This document shows, piece after piece, positions 11,934 to 24,518 of a DNA stretch of 64,000 nt. Source of the DNA: Microplitis mediator (Eukaryota; Arthropoda; Insecta; Hymenoptera; Braconidae); the NCBI RefSeq assembly GCF_029852145.1, contig NC_079976.1:16079117-16143116 (forward strand), given 5' to 3'. The translations under genes and the position numbers were made by a program. Position 1 is the first letter of the stretch, and each line of letters starts with the position of its first letter. The notes under the pieces were generated by a model. The model made no database searches and was not told where the DNA came from. It worked only from the letters and a program-made list of their open reading frames with translations.

Positions 11934-12944
11934 TATAACGGTGGGCCCTGGCTACTGCGTGTCCAGATAGCCAAGAACCACAGTCAATTAAATTTCCCGA
12001 GATTACTGATTTTACTTAAATTTTCTATCATTAATTCTCCTTAATTTATTCTAAAGTTCTGGTTCCAAAGACGGGAAAACTCTCAGGATGCGGGTACTCG
12101 TCCTGACCGGACACGCGGCTGAAAATAAACTTAAAGATAAAGGACTCTGGTGATAGTCAATAATTACTACTCGAATAAATTTAATTTATGAAATTTATTT
12201 AACCAAGATCCCTCATTATATACACTTTTCCCCTTTTCCTTAAAACTAATTTAATTTTATATATATATACAAGTAATTCAAAAGAATTCGCGGACTCGAA
12301 AACGCGCGGGAATTAATTGATAACGAGTGAGAATAATGGGCAAAGATTGGCGGGAAAACTACCGCGTTGAAGAGAGAGACATTATACAACGTTATAGAGT
12401 AATTTTATATATATGTGAGCCAAAATCTGGACTTACTGCTGGAATTGGACGACGTTGCATCCTCGAAATCCCTGGGTGATCCACGGGTAGATGAAATGGT
12501 CCGGGTAAGCACCTCGTTAGCCTCCTTAGGTAAATAATCCAAAAGTACAAACACTTGGTTTGCTTAAACAGCCTCACCCACAAAACTACAAACCACTGGA
12601 GAAATTTAATTTAAAAAAAGTAGAGAAAAAAGAAGCGACTGGTCGTTCAGCGCACTAGAGCACAAGTAAATACTTTTGCAAAATAAAAGTAAAAGAAACG
12701 ACTGATCGGTTTGCAGTCTAGAGTTCAAGTGTCGTCTCTTGATTAATTGTCTCGGGTCAACACCTCGTGTTGACCCCACCTAATTATGCGCAGTGACCGA
12801 AAATCGCTCACCTGCTGCGCTAAGACTAGCGCTGAGACTCAGCCGAACTCGCAAACGAGAAAATTATACGAGAGAGAGAGAGAGGACAAATAGAAGCGAG
12901 AGAGCCTCACTCTCACGTCTTAAAATCGCTGTTGCACGGTTACA
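11934..12944. mobile_element. Solo LTR, Gypsy-like, 1.0 kb
   Basis: The sequence starts TATAACGG (probably a mutated TGTAACGG) and ends CGGTTACA. It is flanked by AAAG on both sides (11930-11933, 12945-12948) and interrupts a 206-bp unit that carries on afterwards. A GC-richer interior distinguishes it from the array. There is no coding domain; small frames at 12392 and 12793 are not convincing. Confidence 0.75.
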
Positions 12945-13490
12945 AAAGTCGTCGTTTTGTTCTAAGCGTCGAAAAAAACGTCGGCTGAAAATTTTACTAG
13001 TCTTCTATCTGTTAAATTTTTGTTTTTTTACTTTGTCTTATCCTTGCCTATAAATGTGCAATCTAGCTTTAAAATACCCGGACCCGGAACTACGAACGTC
13101 ATTTTTCCAACAATATTGGAAAATTTGCGAGGACAGAAAATAAGCTGCCGTCAATTTATTCAAAGCGCCGAAAAAAATGTCGGCTAGAAGTTATAATAAT
13201 TTTTTTCTGTTTAATTCTTGTTTATTTACTTTTCCTTATCCTTGCCAATAAATGCTGCAGTCTAGCTTAAAAATATCTGGATTTTTCGGCAACACGGACG
13301 TTATTTATGCGAAAAAATTGGAACATTAAATTTTCTAAGGCATAAACAAAAAAGTCGTCGTTTTGTTGTAAGCGTCGAAAAAAACGACAGGTAAAATTAT
13401 ACAAATTTTTCTCCTATTAAATGTGTTTTTTTTTTTTACTTTTTCTCATTCTCGCCAATCAACATGCATTCTAGTTTCGGAATACCCGGA
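12945..13490. repeat. Continuation of the 206-bp array
   Basis: Two to three more, somewhat diverged, units with the GTCGTCGTTTTGTT and GCGTCGAAAAAAACG cores. They are cut at 13490 by the next LTR insertion. Confidence 0.75.
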
Positions 13491-15397
13491 TGTAACAGCG
13501 TAAAATAGATTTCAATAACTATTTTATTATTTTTAAAATTGGATGTGTCCATGGTCGATAATGGGTCCTGATTATAACCCGGTTTATTAAATTGAGTGAT
13601 TCGACATGTCACCGGGTGTCGCTAATCAGTGAGACTCGAACATTCGCCCCTCTTTTTGGCTAATTAATTTAGTAGGGATGAGTCTTCCGGGGGTGAATCG
13701 AAGAGTCAATTGGACGACCGAAGGCGATAGACGCCTAAGTGAAAGTTAGTGAACGACTAGAGTGATTGGACGCATTATCTATACCATTATATACGAGGCA
13801 AGACGAGGACCTTAACAATCTGGAGCGAGAACAAACCGGACAATCGGGAACCAGAAGAGCAGATTTACCTGTAAGGAAAACTGGACGACAGTTGGAGGAA
13901 TAGCCGGACATCAGCTACAAGTCTCATCGGGTTGCTGCGGTAAAATTCATCAAGGTAAAATTACAATTAATTAAGGCCGGAATTCATATTCAAATGGCAC
14001 AATTAATTATAATTAATTTAATTAATATCTTTCCGTTGGTTCTTGCGTATATAAATTGGAAGTTGTAGGCCGTTGGCCATTACAACCACGCGCCTCGTCT
14101 TTTCAAAAGTTGTCGCGCCGCTCTTATTCGCTATATTGTATCTATAACTCTGAATTATGTTATTCGAGGCCTTTGGCTGGAATAAAATAATTTTCCCGCG
14201 TAAGTAATCAATTAAATGAATTATTCGATAACGTCAGTAAATTACTTGAGGTCGAAATTTATTCCAGTGGCTGAATTAATTCATAAATAAATTAATTTAC
14301 TCGAATCCGTCAGTAAAATTCAGGACCCGAGTGACGCCAACTCAATGGCCGAATTCCTAGTCAATTCATAACGTAATTCTAGTCGTAATTTAATTATAAA
14401 TTAATTTTAAGTTAATTAATTAAAATATCTAAATAAAACGAAGTCATAAAAAGGACGCTAGAATTTTGATGAATTGTTATTGAGTAAAATGGAAAGAAAC
14501 GGATTATTTCATTGTGAAGTAAATTAATGTATAAAATTAGAGGCAAATTAACTAGTGGGAAAATTATTAGTGAAAATAATAAGGATAAATTAATTAATTT
14601 ATACTTAATTTAAACAACGAATTAATTAATTAATATGTGGAAAATCAGTGAGTTAATTGGGAATTAAGGGAGTGATAAATTGTAATCAGAATGAGTAAAT
14701 GTGGAAATTTTATATTGGAATTATAGTTGAATTAGAGTCATAAAATTTTGGGTGAAAAGATTGTGATGATATTAAAAGTACAAAAGAAAATAGAGTTTTA
14801 AATAGAGTCAAGTAATGTTAATTAAAAGAAATTGTGGTTGTGATTTTGGTCCGATGGACAAAAATTTAAGTTAGGTTTAAGATATGTCCGGTGGACACTA
14901 GAAATAAGAAAATGCGGGTTAACGTCCTGTGGACGGTTTTTTAAAAGTAGAATTTAAGGAAAATAAGGTTTAACGTCTGGTGGACGGTTTTTTAAAGAGA
15001 GTGTGTGTGTGTTACGTCCGGGAGACGCTTAAAATACGTGTGTGTGTGGGAGTGTGGAAACGTCCAGGGGACGCATTTAGATTATCATAAGTTTAGTTTG
15101 TCATAAGCATAGTTTGTCATAAGGTTATTAATTGTTATTAAGGGTTAAATAAATATAAAAGCAAGGTGCTTAATTAATAAGAAATTGGAATTAAAGTCTG
15201 AAATAAATTTATTTCAGCCTGTTCATCATTCCTCTCCTCTCTCACAAAATATAAAATTTACCAATGACCCTGAGCATATAATTAAATTACATTAACATCC
15301 GGTTCTGGAAGGCCGAGTCCATCTTCCAGTGGCGCCCTAATATTCGACTATAATACTTAGGTGCGACCAGACTTGGCAAGCTAATCACTCTGTCATA
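13491..15397. mobile_element. LTR-type insertion, 1.9 kb
   Basis: It starts TGTAACAGCG at 13491. CGGA flanks both sides (13487-13490 and 15398-15401) within a diverged 206-bp unit. No reverse transcriptase or other coding domain is seen. The 3' part holds four related blocks around 14880-15070 with the pattern ACGTCC-n-GGACG, and a TGGCGCCC motif near 15331. The right end (TCATA) lacks the expected CA, so the exact edge is less certain. It may be a long solo LTR or a deleted LTR element. Confidence 0.55.
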
Positions 15398-15590
15398 CGG
15401 AATTTTCCGCACCACGGACGTAATTAATCTGATATAATTTCAAAATCTAATTGTACTGAGAGCGAGAATAAAAACGTTGTCGTTTGCTTGTGGACGCCGA
15501 AAAAAACGTTTGGTAAAAATTATACGCATATTTTACCTGTAAAGTTTGTGTTTTTTAACTTTCCGCTAAGAAAATTGTTAATTTTCAAAA
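15398..15590. repeat. Last diverged unit of the left array
   Basis: A single degenerate unit with AACGTTGTCGTTTGCTTGTG then GCCGAAAAAAACG at about 15474-15510, matching the array core. Dispersed-repeat sequence follows. Confidence 0.55.
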
Positions 15591-15706
15591 ATTCGGGAAG
15601 TTATTGGTTTCACCCCGATTTTCGAAAATCGAGTTTTCATCAGATGTTGACGTTTTGAGGTCCTAGGAAGCTATCTTGACTAATTTCAGAAGGATGCCCG
15701 AGTGTC

Positions 15707-15780
<74 letters not shown>

Positions 15781-16330
15781 GATGTAAACTCTTGATATCT
15801 TTTTAATGAATCGACCGATTGAGATGGATTTGGTGGCAATCAAGATAGTTTGTTGGCCGTCAACTTGTCTGAAAATTTCAAATCGATCGATCAAATGGAT
15901 TCTAAGATATAAAAGAAATACAAAAAAAAAAATTGTTCTCAGTTTTTCTCGAATTTTTCAGGTATGGCTCGATCGATCAATTCCAAAATCTAATCAGCAC
16001 TAGAATTCAATACAACGCGTCGATTGCCACCTAAACCATCGAAATCGGTTCATTCGTTCGCGAGATATCGTGGGAGAAAGAAATGCTCAAAAACGGTTTT
16101 TTTCGAAAACAATGGCTTACAAACGATCTTGAAGAGATCGAACAACTATTCACGACCAAGTTTTCAAGCTCAAAGAGCTCGAAAACCGCAGGAAGTTTTA
16201 GGGCTGGCCCGCAGGATCAACCGATAGACAGATTCTTTACTTTTTCTTCTTTTTGCCGAAGAGTATGCGCTTTACTTCTGTCGCGCACTGATCTGAACGA
16301 CAATCGATTAGGGAGTTTTTTTATTTATTA
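15591..16330 (+). repeat. Dispersed GT-linked repeat with (TG)n
   Basis: A (TG)n tract at about 15710-15777 is followed by the family body: GTAAACTCTTGATATC, TGGTGGCAATCAAGATAG, the ATTGCCACCTAAACC block, GAGCTCGAAA near 16176 and CTGGCCCGCAGGATCAACC near 16203-16221. It matches the copies at 46.2-47.1 and 62.2-63.3 kb. It has no coding content. Confidence 0.8.
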
Positions 16331-17390
16331 ATGATTATTAATTATTTATCTAAATAATTTTGGATTTTTTTTGACACAATATTTTAATGCTATTAAATCA
16401 CTTTATTTATAACAATTAATATCAACGAAAATTATGATTATTTACAATGTATAAGAAATTATTGAAATTGAATTTTTGGGAGCAAGACGTTCACGTTTGA
16501 GTTTTGGTTCTTAACTAATTTGTGAGTATTTTATAAACAGATTCTTCCCTTTTTGACGTTGACATACAAAGTTTCATTCTGCGTCAAGAAGGCATGTGTT
16601 AGATCTTCAAGAGTGTAATTGGTTAAGATATTTTGAGTAGGAGTAACTGGGTGTGGACTGGTAGATGACGTAGCTTGTGACGTATTAGAGAAAAAAGCAA
16701 GAGTGGGAGAGCAAGCGCAAGACCCAAAGGGTCCACGAGCGTGGGACGTAAGGAAAGTAAAAAAAAGGGTCTATGCCTTGCACCGCGTAGTGAGGTCATA
16801 AATAATATTTATGACCATCCAAAGGATATTCAAGTTGGTTTAAAATAAAAAGTGTATATATAAAAAAAAGAGAAAAGGTTTACTAAAATAAATTTTAGTA
16901 AAGAAATTTAGAAAAATATATAAATAAAGTTTGTTAAATGTGAGAATAGTGTGTAGTAAAATAATAAAATTTTGAAAGCGTGTGAATCTGAAAACTAAAC
17001 ATTTGGCTAGCAGATGTTGAAAGATAAGATTTTGAGAAATTTTGTGTTGTAAATTTTATATTTTATGATTTTTCGTGAGAAAATAATTTTGTGTAGTTAC
17101 GTGTTTTTTGGTACGGAACAACTTCGAAGTACGCTGAATTTTTAGTATCACGGATTTAAATAAATAAAGGTGGAAATTAAGTAAAACCGACTTCAATACT
17201 TTTCATAATTCTGAAAGGAGTGAATTTAGTGAAATTGCTTAAGAGACATTTTTTGTAGAGCATTCAATTTCCTATAAAAACGTTTCCGAGTCACTTTCGT
17301 TTATCTCGATTGTGAGTTATGAGACGAAAACCCGCTCATTAACTTTCACGATATTTTCTTTTTGTCATCATTTCACAGTATGTGTAAATA
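16331..17390. other. Unassigned interior of the foldback element
   Basis: About 1 kb with no recognisable gene or repeat ends. It is AT-rich apart from a G-rich stretch at about 16630-16800. Confidence 0.4.
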
Positions 17391-18460
<1,070 letters not shown>

Positions 18461-18885
18461 ACATAGGGGAGAAAGGGGCAAAAGGGGGTAGGGTAGGCAA
18501 AACGGGGTACCCCCAAAATTAAAAAAAAAAAAAAAATTTTTTTTTTTTCGTCTAATTACTATAAATCCGATATATTTGCGCATTTTTAGCCCTACGCATG
18601 ACACCTGGAGCAAAGTGGACCAGCCGAAAATTATGAAAAAATGATTTTTTCAAATTTTTATCGTCAAATCAAAAGAAATTTAATATATTTCTGCATTTTT
18701 CGGCTGATTTTCAACAGCTGGGGCCAATTTAGCCACTAAAAATACTCGAAAATAATATTTTATTTTTTAATTGATAGAATTTTTTAAATAACGCAAAATA
18801 ATCTGTAATCTAAGAAATCAAAAAACACGTTTTTGGGTTCAAAATAATGAAAAATAAGACACATAAAATTGTGATTTTTAATAAA
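18461..18885. other. Short unassigned stretch before the right array
   Basis: A G-rich run (GGGGCAAAAGGGGGTAGGG) is followed by AT-rich sequence. No gene is seen; it may be another MITE fragment. Confidence 0.35.
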
Positions 18886-20800
18886 TTTTTCTGCCGACGG
18901 TTTTTCGACGCTTACAATAAATCGACGACGTTTTTTTTTTGCCCTCGATAATTTGATCTTTCATTTTTTTTGAATTACTTAAGTTCCCGATATTGAAAAT
19001 CCCGCGTATCTCAAAAGAAGATTACAAATTTATTGGCAAGAATAAGACAAGAAAAAAAAAAAAAATTTTATATATGATATGCTAGTACGATTTTCAGCCG
19101 ACGTTTTTTTCGACGCTTACAACGAAACGACGACGTTTTTTTTTGCCATCAATAATTTGATGTTCCAATTTTTTTGCACAAATGACGTTCGTCGTTTCGA
19201 AATCCCGGGTATTTTTAAGCTAGATTGCTCATTTATTGACGTGGACAAGAAAAAGTGAAATAACAAAAATTTAAAAGTGGAAGACTAGTAAAATTTTCTG
19301 CCGACGTTTTTTTCGACGCTTACGACAAAACGACGACGTTTTTTTCTTGCCCTCGATAATTCGATCTTTCATTTTTTTTTTTGAATTAATGAAGTTCCCG
19401 ATATTGAAAATCCCGCGTATCTCAAAAGAAAATTACAAATTTATTGGCGAGAATAAGACAAAGGTAAAAAACAAAAATTTTACATATGATAGGCTAGTAC
19501 AATTTTCGGCCGACGTTTTTTTCGACGCTTACAATAAAACGACGACGTTTTTTTTCGCCCTCGATAATTTGATCTTTCAATTTTTTTGAATTAATTAAGT
19601 TCCCGATATTGAAAATCCCGCGTATTTCAAAAGAAGATTACAAGTTTATTGGCAAGAATAAGACAAAGATAAAAAACAAAAATTTTACATATGAAAGGCT
19701 AGTACAATTTTCAGCCGACGTTTTTTTCGACGCTTACAATAAAACGACGACGTTTTTTCTCGCCCTCGATAATTTGATCTTTCAATTTTTTTGAATTAAT
19801 TAAGTTCCCGATATTGAAAATCCCGCGTATCTCAAAAGAAGATTACAAGTTTATTGGCAAGAATAAGACAAAGAAAAAAAACAAAAATTTTACATATAAT
19901 AGGCTAGTACAATTTTCAGCCGACGTTTTTTTCGACGCTTACAACAAAACGACGACGTTGATTTTTTGCCATCGATAATTTGATGTTCCAATTTTTTTGC
20001 ATAAATGACGTTCGTCGTTTCGAAATCCCGGGTATTTTAAAGCTAGATTGCTCATTTATTGGCGTGGACAAGAAAAAGTGAAATACCAAAAATTTAAAAG
20101 TGGAAGACTAGTCAAATTGTCTGCCGACGTTTTTTTCGACGCTTACAACAAAACGATGACGTTTTTTTCTTGCCCTCGATAATTTGATCTTTCATTTTTT
20201 TTTGAATTAATTAAGTTCCCGATATTGAAAATCCCGCGTATTTCAAAAGAAGATTACAAGTTTATTGGCAAGAATAAGACAAAGATAAAAAACAAAAATT
20301 TTACATATGATAGGCTAGTACAATTTTCAGCCGACGTTTTTTTTGACGCTTACAACAAAACGACGACGTTTTTTTTCGCCCTCGATAATTTGATCTTTTA
20401 TTTTTTTTTTTTTTGAATTAATTAAGTTCCCAATATTGAAAATCCCGCGTATCTCAAAAGAAGATTACAAATTTATTGGCAAGAATAAGACAAAGATAAA
20501 AAACAAAAATTTTACATATGATAGGCTAGTACAATTTTCAGCCGCCGTTTTTTTTTACGCTTACAACAAAACGACGACGTTTTTCTTTTGCCATCGATAA
20601 TTTGATGTTCTAATTTTTCGATTTAATTAAGTCCCCGATATTAAAAATTCCGCGCATTTTAAAGCTAGATTGGACATTAATTGGCTAGGATAAGGCAAAG
20701 TAATAAAACTAAAATGTAACAGATAAAAGACTAGTAAAATTTTCAGCCGACGTTTTTTTCGACGCTTATAACAAAACGACGACGTTTTTTTTTTCGCTCT
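18886..20800. repeat. Right array of about 206-bp units (inverted)
   Basis: About nine units in the opposite orientation to the left array, with core CCGACGTTTTTTTCGACGCT then TACAACAAAACGACGACGTT. Both sub-types are present. Frames of about 60-80 residues beginning M-K-I-P-R-I-S-K recur here because the units repeat. A stop ends each unit and the left array shows the same frames only in antisense, so they are not counted as genes. Confidence 0.9.
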
Positions 20801-21212
20801 AGATTAACAGCTCCGCACATCCAATATTAAATTGATATTCCTTCTCTTGACTTAAATTTCGAAGTCCACGCGCCATCTCTGATTTTATGGTTGAACCCTT
20901 ATTTGTCGATAATATTGCTATTTGCTTTGTCAACGGTCATGGGTTCCCACCTATTACCCGCTCAGTATAACATACGTGCGATTTATTTTACTTTATTGGT
21001 TTTTATACTTTTATTCACCGTTAATTCATTTATACATAAATTTTATATTTCCACTAATACTGAAAATAATTTCTATATTCAGTACATTTACATTTTTCAT
21101 TATTTTTTGCTTATTTATCGATGTTTTAGATCACCGTCGTTTTAAATCAAAACGTCAACGTTTTCGTGAACAAAGCGACCGACGTTTTTGGTTTCGCTCG
21201 AGTCCACCAGGG
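20801..21212. repeat. Right terminal inverted repeat of the 12.4-kb element
   Basis: Inverted match of 8835-9240, ending GCTCGAGTCCACCAGGG at 21212. The few substitutions against the left end suggest the two ends have drifted only a little. Confidence 0.85.
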
Positions 21213-21324
21213 ATGTTACTTACCTTCCCACAGATTTGTTATCTGGTATATTAGGTCCTACATGGTCATCGATTAAAACTACAAAACTAAGTATCCATAA
21301 AGATAAACAAGAACTTGGCAATAT
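21213..21324 (+). pseudogene. ULP1-like fragment, continuation
   Basis: After removal of the 12.4-kb element the frame resumes as VTYLPTDLLSGILGPTW and runs to QELGNI, where a Copia LTR starts. It belongs to the ULP1-like domain that begins at 8679. What should follow (the catalytic His/Asp/Cys part) is missing. Confidence 0.5.
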
Positions 21325-21581
21325 TGTAGTGGTTGGTATCTTAAATTAATATCACTTATACACTACAATGATAACACACTTATATTAGAAATAATAACAC
21401 CACAATTAACAGCAGTAAAAGAAAGCAAGAGCAATATATAGTTTATTGAGATACAATGTTTGCTGTTTAACTGTCAATATAAGACTGACTGACTTTTGTC
21501 GCGTATCTATAAAACAAGAGAAGAAGGCATTTGTTTTCTAGCTATTCAAATATTTAAAAGATCAGTTTCACATTCGTTACA
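21325..21581 (-). mobile_element. Copia-type 3' LTR, minus strand
   Basis: Read on the minus strand it starts TGTAACGAATG and ends AACCACTACA (TG...CA). It has a TATA-like TTTTATAG and an AATAAA signal (CTCAATAAACTATA). On its internal side a purine-rich tract, GAGAAGGGGGTAGTG, directly abuts the LTR, as expected of the polypurine tract beside a 3' LTR. The internal region is truncated to a few hundred bases. The insertion ends the ULP1 frame. Confidence 0.7.
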
Positions 21582-22504
21582 CTACCCCCTTCTCAATAAA
21601 ATTATCGTCCCGATAAAATTTGTGTTGGAAGAATCGAACTTAATTGAAATTAAAACTATTTACAATCTTCGTTCGATTCCGCTATGGTCCCAATACACCC
21701 TATCTATCACCCTACAGGGAAAAAAACACCATAGCCCAAAAACAACCCTGTAGGCTAACGCAAAGATAATAAAAAAATAAAAAAAAAATAGTCTATAGTT
21801 TAATTGAGCTGAGAATTGATAATAATAAAAAAATAAAATATTCTGCTAAGAAGTTAATCGATACTCGTGACTCTATTTTCCTATTCAGCGAATCAAATAA
21901 ATAAAATTTAAAATGTAACCCTCGTCTTGATTGAATAGACCTTCAATGGGAATGGGATCAGGTACGGGATGGGAACAGGAACTCCTTCCTCTCCTCCTTG
22001 AAGGACTAGGAATGGACTCCTTCTCTCCTTCCCAATGAAATTGGAAATATTATCTGCACATAATAGAAAAAAAAAAAACGAGTATCTCCAACATTTTACT
22101 AAATTTCATATTTAAACATATTTCATCATTATATTCTATTATTTATCAGTTGTTCATTATAAACTTTTAGTGTGATCAATTCAATAATTTTCGATCTTAA
22201 ATGCTCCATGTTCTGCCGTTCGATTCATCCAGACCATTCTCCGATATGTCATCTATAGCTAACATATCAATGATACTGAATAACACACGTTGGAACGAAT
22301 TTCATTTTTCTCCCTAAAAGCTCCTCGGAAACTCTCCAGGGCATCCATCTATCTCTCAGAAGTCGTGGCCATCAACAAAAGAGAAATGTCGACTGTGTCA
22401 ACTCCGGATGGATCCCAAAGCTCCAGTCAGGTTGCTCTTAGCCATTGATAAGTCCTCAGAATCAAACTTTTGACCCTTGTTGAGCTCACTTAGATCAAAA
22501 GAAA
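21582..22504 (-). mobile_element. Remnant of the Copia element and unassigned sequence
   Basis: The polypurine tract lies at about 21582-21597 (minus strand). The next few hundred bases are a probable 3' internal part with no gag-pol domain. From about 21950 the sequence is a different, CT-rich stretch I cannot assign. Confidence 0.35.
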
Positions 22505-22915
22505 TATCCAGTCTCCGATCAATGACTGAGGAATCTCGGGAACCCCGCAACGATTAATCGTTCAGGGCCCACGGCCAGACTTCCCTTCAGCTAATATACT
22601 CAAACCCAGAACATTTCCAGTCCTTATAGAATCCCGGGAATCCCTTGAACAACGTTACCACCGAGATCGTTCAGAGCCCTCAGCCAGACTTCGTTCAAAA
22701 TCTCGGGAACTCTTCAGCAACGTCTACAGTTTGGCTATTCAGGGTCCACTGCCAGACTTCTCCTAAGGACTATACCAGTCTTTAACAGTCGTTCAGACAT
22801 CTTCAATTCTATCAGTTTGCAAGATATCCTAGACTTACTAATTGACTACAGAATCCCGGGAACCCTTTACAACGTCTACACTGAGATCGTTCAGGGCCCC
22901 AGCCGGACTTCTGTT
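22505..22915. repeat. Degenerate tandem repeat, about 100-130 bp units
   Basis: At least four related blocks share AATCYCGGGAA, a CAACG, then GTTCAGGGCCC and CCAGACTTC. The best blocks start near 22531, 22628, 22705 and 22851. The units are diverged and no gene is present. Confidence 0.6.
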
Positions 22916-23844
22916 TTATTTCCTCTTATTGATCACAATATGGTATATGACGATTTACATGCATGATTTTATATTTTCATCTGGTATTTTTCTAATTTTA
23001 TAAACTACGGTATTTAGCCTATTTTAAATTTCATAAGGACCCTCCCAATCGCATTGAAGTAAATAAATTTTCTTAATTATTTCCGTTAATATCGACTTTT
23101 CTTTTTTTTTTAAATTTAACTCATGATAATAATCTCAGCAGTTTCATAAAACTTTCCTATTTATCCGTGTAAAACTTATTCATTGACTTGATAAAATACT
23201 TGAGGTATTATATAGCCCAGATAAAAATTTTCAAATATTACTATCTATACAAAATCGTTTATCTATCGTTCTTCATCATAGAATCATCAAATGTACCCGG
23301 TTTATTAATCATGTCAATCGATTACAAAACAAAAGAGCGGTTAGATGTCACGATATTTTTAGCTAATTTGTACTTCTTTTTTTTTTTAATTTTATCTAGC
23401 TATAATTATAATTAAATAATGATACATCACCAAATTTATCCTTTCCCAATTGTATTTTGTCCACAAGTTCAATTTGAACTCCTCAATCAATTCTATGAAA
23501 ATTTTTACCGTCTTGACTTTTTCCTGTTTTAAAAAAAAAATAAGATTATTCGTGGTTTGGTGTTTCAATCACTTTTATTTTATATTTTTATCACACGCGT
23601 AATTACTCAGACTCGCACTAACACAAATTGATAGAAATATTTTCACAACACTAATTCATTAATCACGAACTTTTTTTTTTTTTATGTAGTACATCACACA
23701 AATAAATTCAAATATGCACTTTGACACCGATTAAGAAAAATATTTTCACAAAACTTAATTATTTAATCACTGAATTCGTTTAAATTATTACACGCACTTG
23801 AAATCTATATTATAAAATACATTTTAAATGCATTTTAAATGCAG
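22916..23844. other. AT-rich stretch before the transposase exon
   Basis: No gene is recognised. The missing 5' exon(s) of the mariner-like transposase should lie upstream of 23845, but I could not identify one here. Confidence 0.4.
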
Positions 23845-24323
23845 TTAATCGTTTACGAATGTCGGGAAGTATACTTCCTAATCATTGCGATGCAGGTGCA
23901 CCACGCAACGCAAGGAATGTGCGTAATGAAGGAAGAGCACTTGATGAAATTGAAGAGGATCCAACGAATTCGACGCGTTCAACGGCACAATTGGTATATT
24001 TATCAAAGTCAACAGTGCATCGCATCTTTCAAGCAGATGGAAAACATCCGTACCATTATATTCGAGTTCAAAAATTGCATGAAGGTGATTATGCACATCG
24101 CTTTGAATTTTGCCAGTGGGCATTACGGCAGGAAGAGGCTCAACCGGGCTTTTTGTTCAATACTCTCTTTACGGATGAGTCAAACTTTGATCGTACAGGC
24201 ACATGGAATACCCATAATTTTCACTATTGGGCCAATGATAATCCACATCTTGTCTATGAAGGTCGAAGCGTACAAGTACGATTTTCGATCAACATATGGG
24301 CTGGAATCCGAGGTGGGAAATTG
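23845..24323 (+). CDS. Mariner-like transposase, exon A (partial)
   Basis: The exon is bounded by a TGCAG acceptor at 23841-23844 and a GTAAGT donor at 24324. It encodes the second half of the N-terminal helix-turn-helix region (SILPNHCDAGAPR, STRSTAQLVYLSKSTVHRI) and the start of the DDE domain, with the first catalytic Asp in LFTDESNFDRTG. It ends at a codon boundary after GGKL. No internal stop is present. The family (Tc1/mariner superfamily) cuts and pastes at TA. The 5' exon is not found, so the copy is probably incomplete. Confidence 0.75.
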
Positions 24324-24418
24324 GTAAGTAAACGCATAGTAATTTCTTGGAATTGTAAAAGCTACTTGTAAATTTATAAATTTTCAAATTCACCGTTGTC
24401 ATGAGATAATACTAATAC

Positions 24419-24461
24419 TAACACTAATACTAATAATAATAATTATAATAATGATAATAAA

Positions 24462-24502
<41 letters not shown>

Positions 24503-24518
24503 TAATAATAATAATAAT
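24419..24518. repeat. (TAA)n tract, left flank of Dong
   Basis: Imperfect then perfect TAA repeats run up to the start of the retrotransposon. The same repeat resumes on the other side at 27221. Confidence 0.9.

Noticed and set aside
15640..15894. Thr-His repeat protein on the minus strand
   Set aside because: Translation of the (TG)n tract.
19347..20416. Repeated 60-80-residue frames starting M-K-I-P-R-I-S-K in the right array
   Set aside because: They recur only because the 206-bp unit recurs; the left array carries them in antisense and each ends at a stop within the unit. No start context or domain.
20891..21254. Two overlapping hydrophobic frames of 84 and 110 residues, also present inverted at 8808-9156
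   Set aside because: Both lie on the terminal inverted repeat of the 12.4-kb element, so their conservation reflects the repeat. A small membrane protein cannot be fully excluded.
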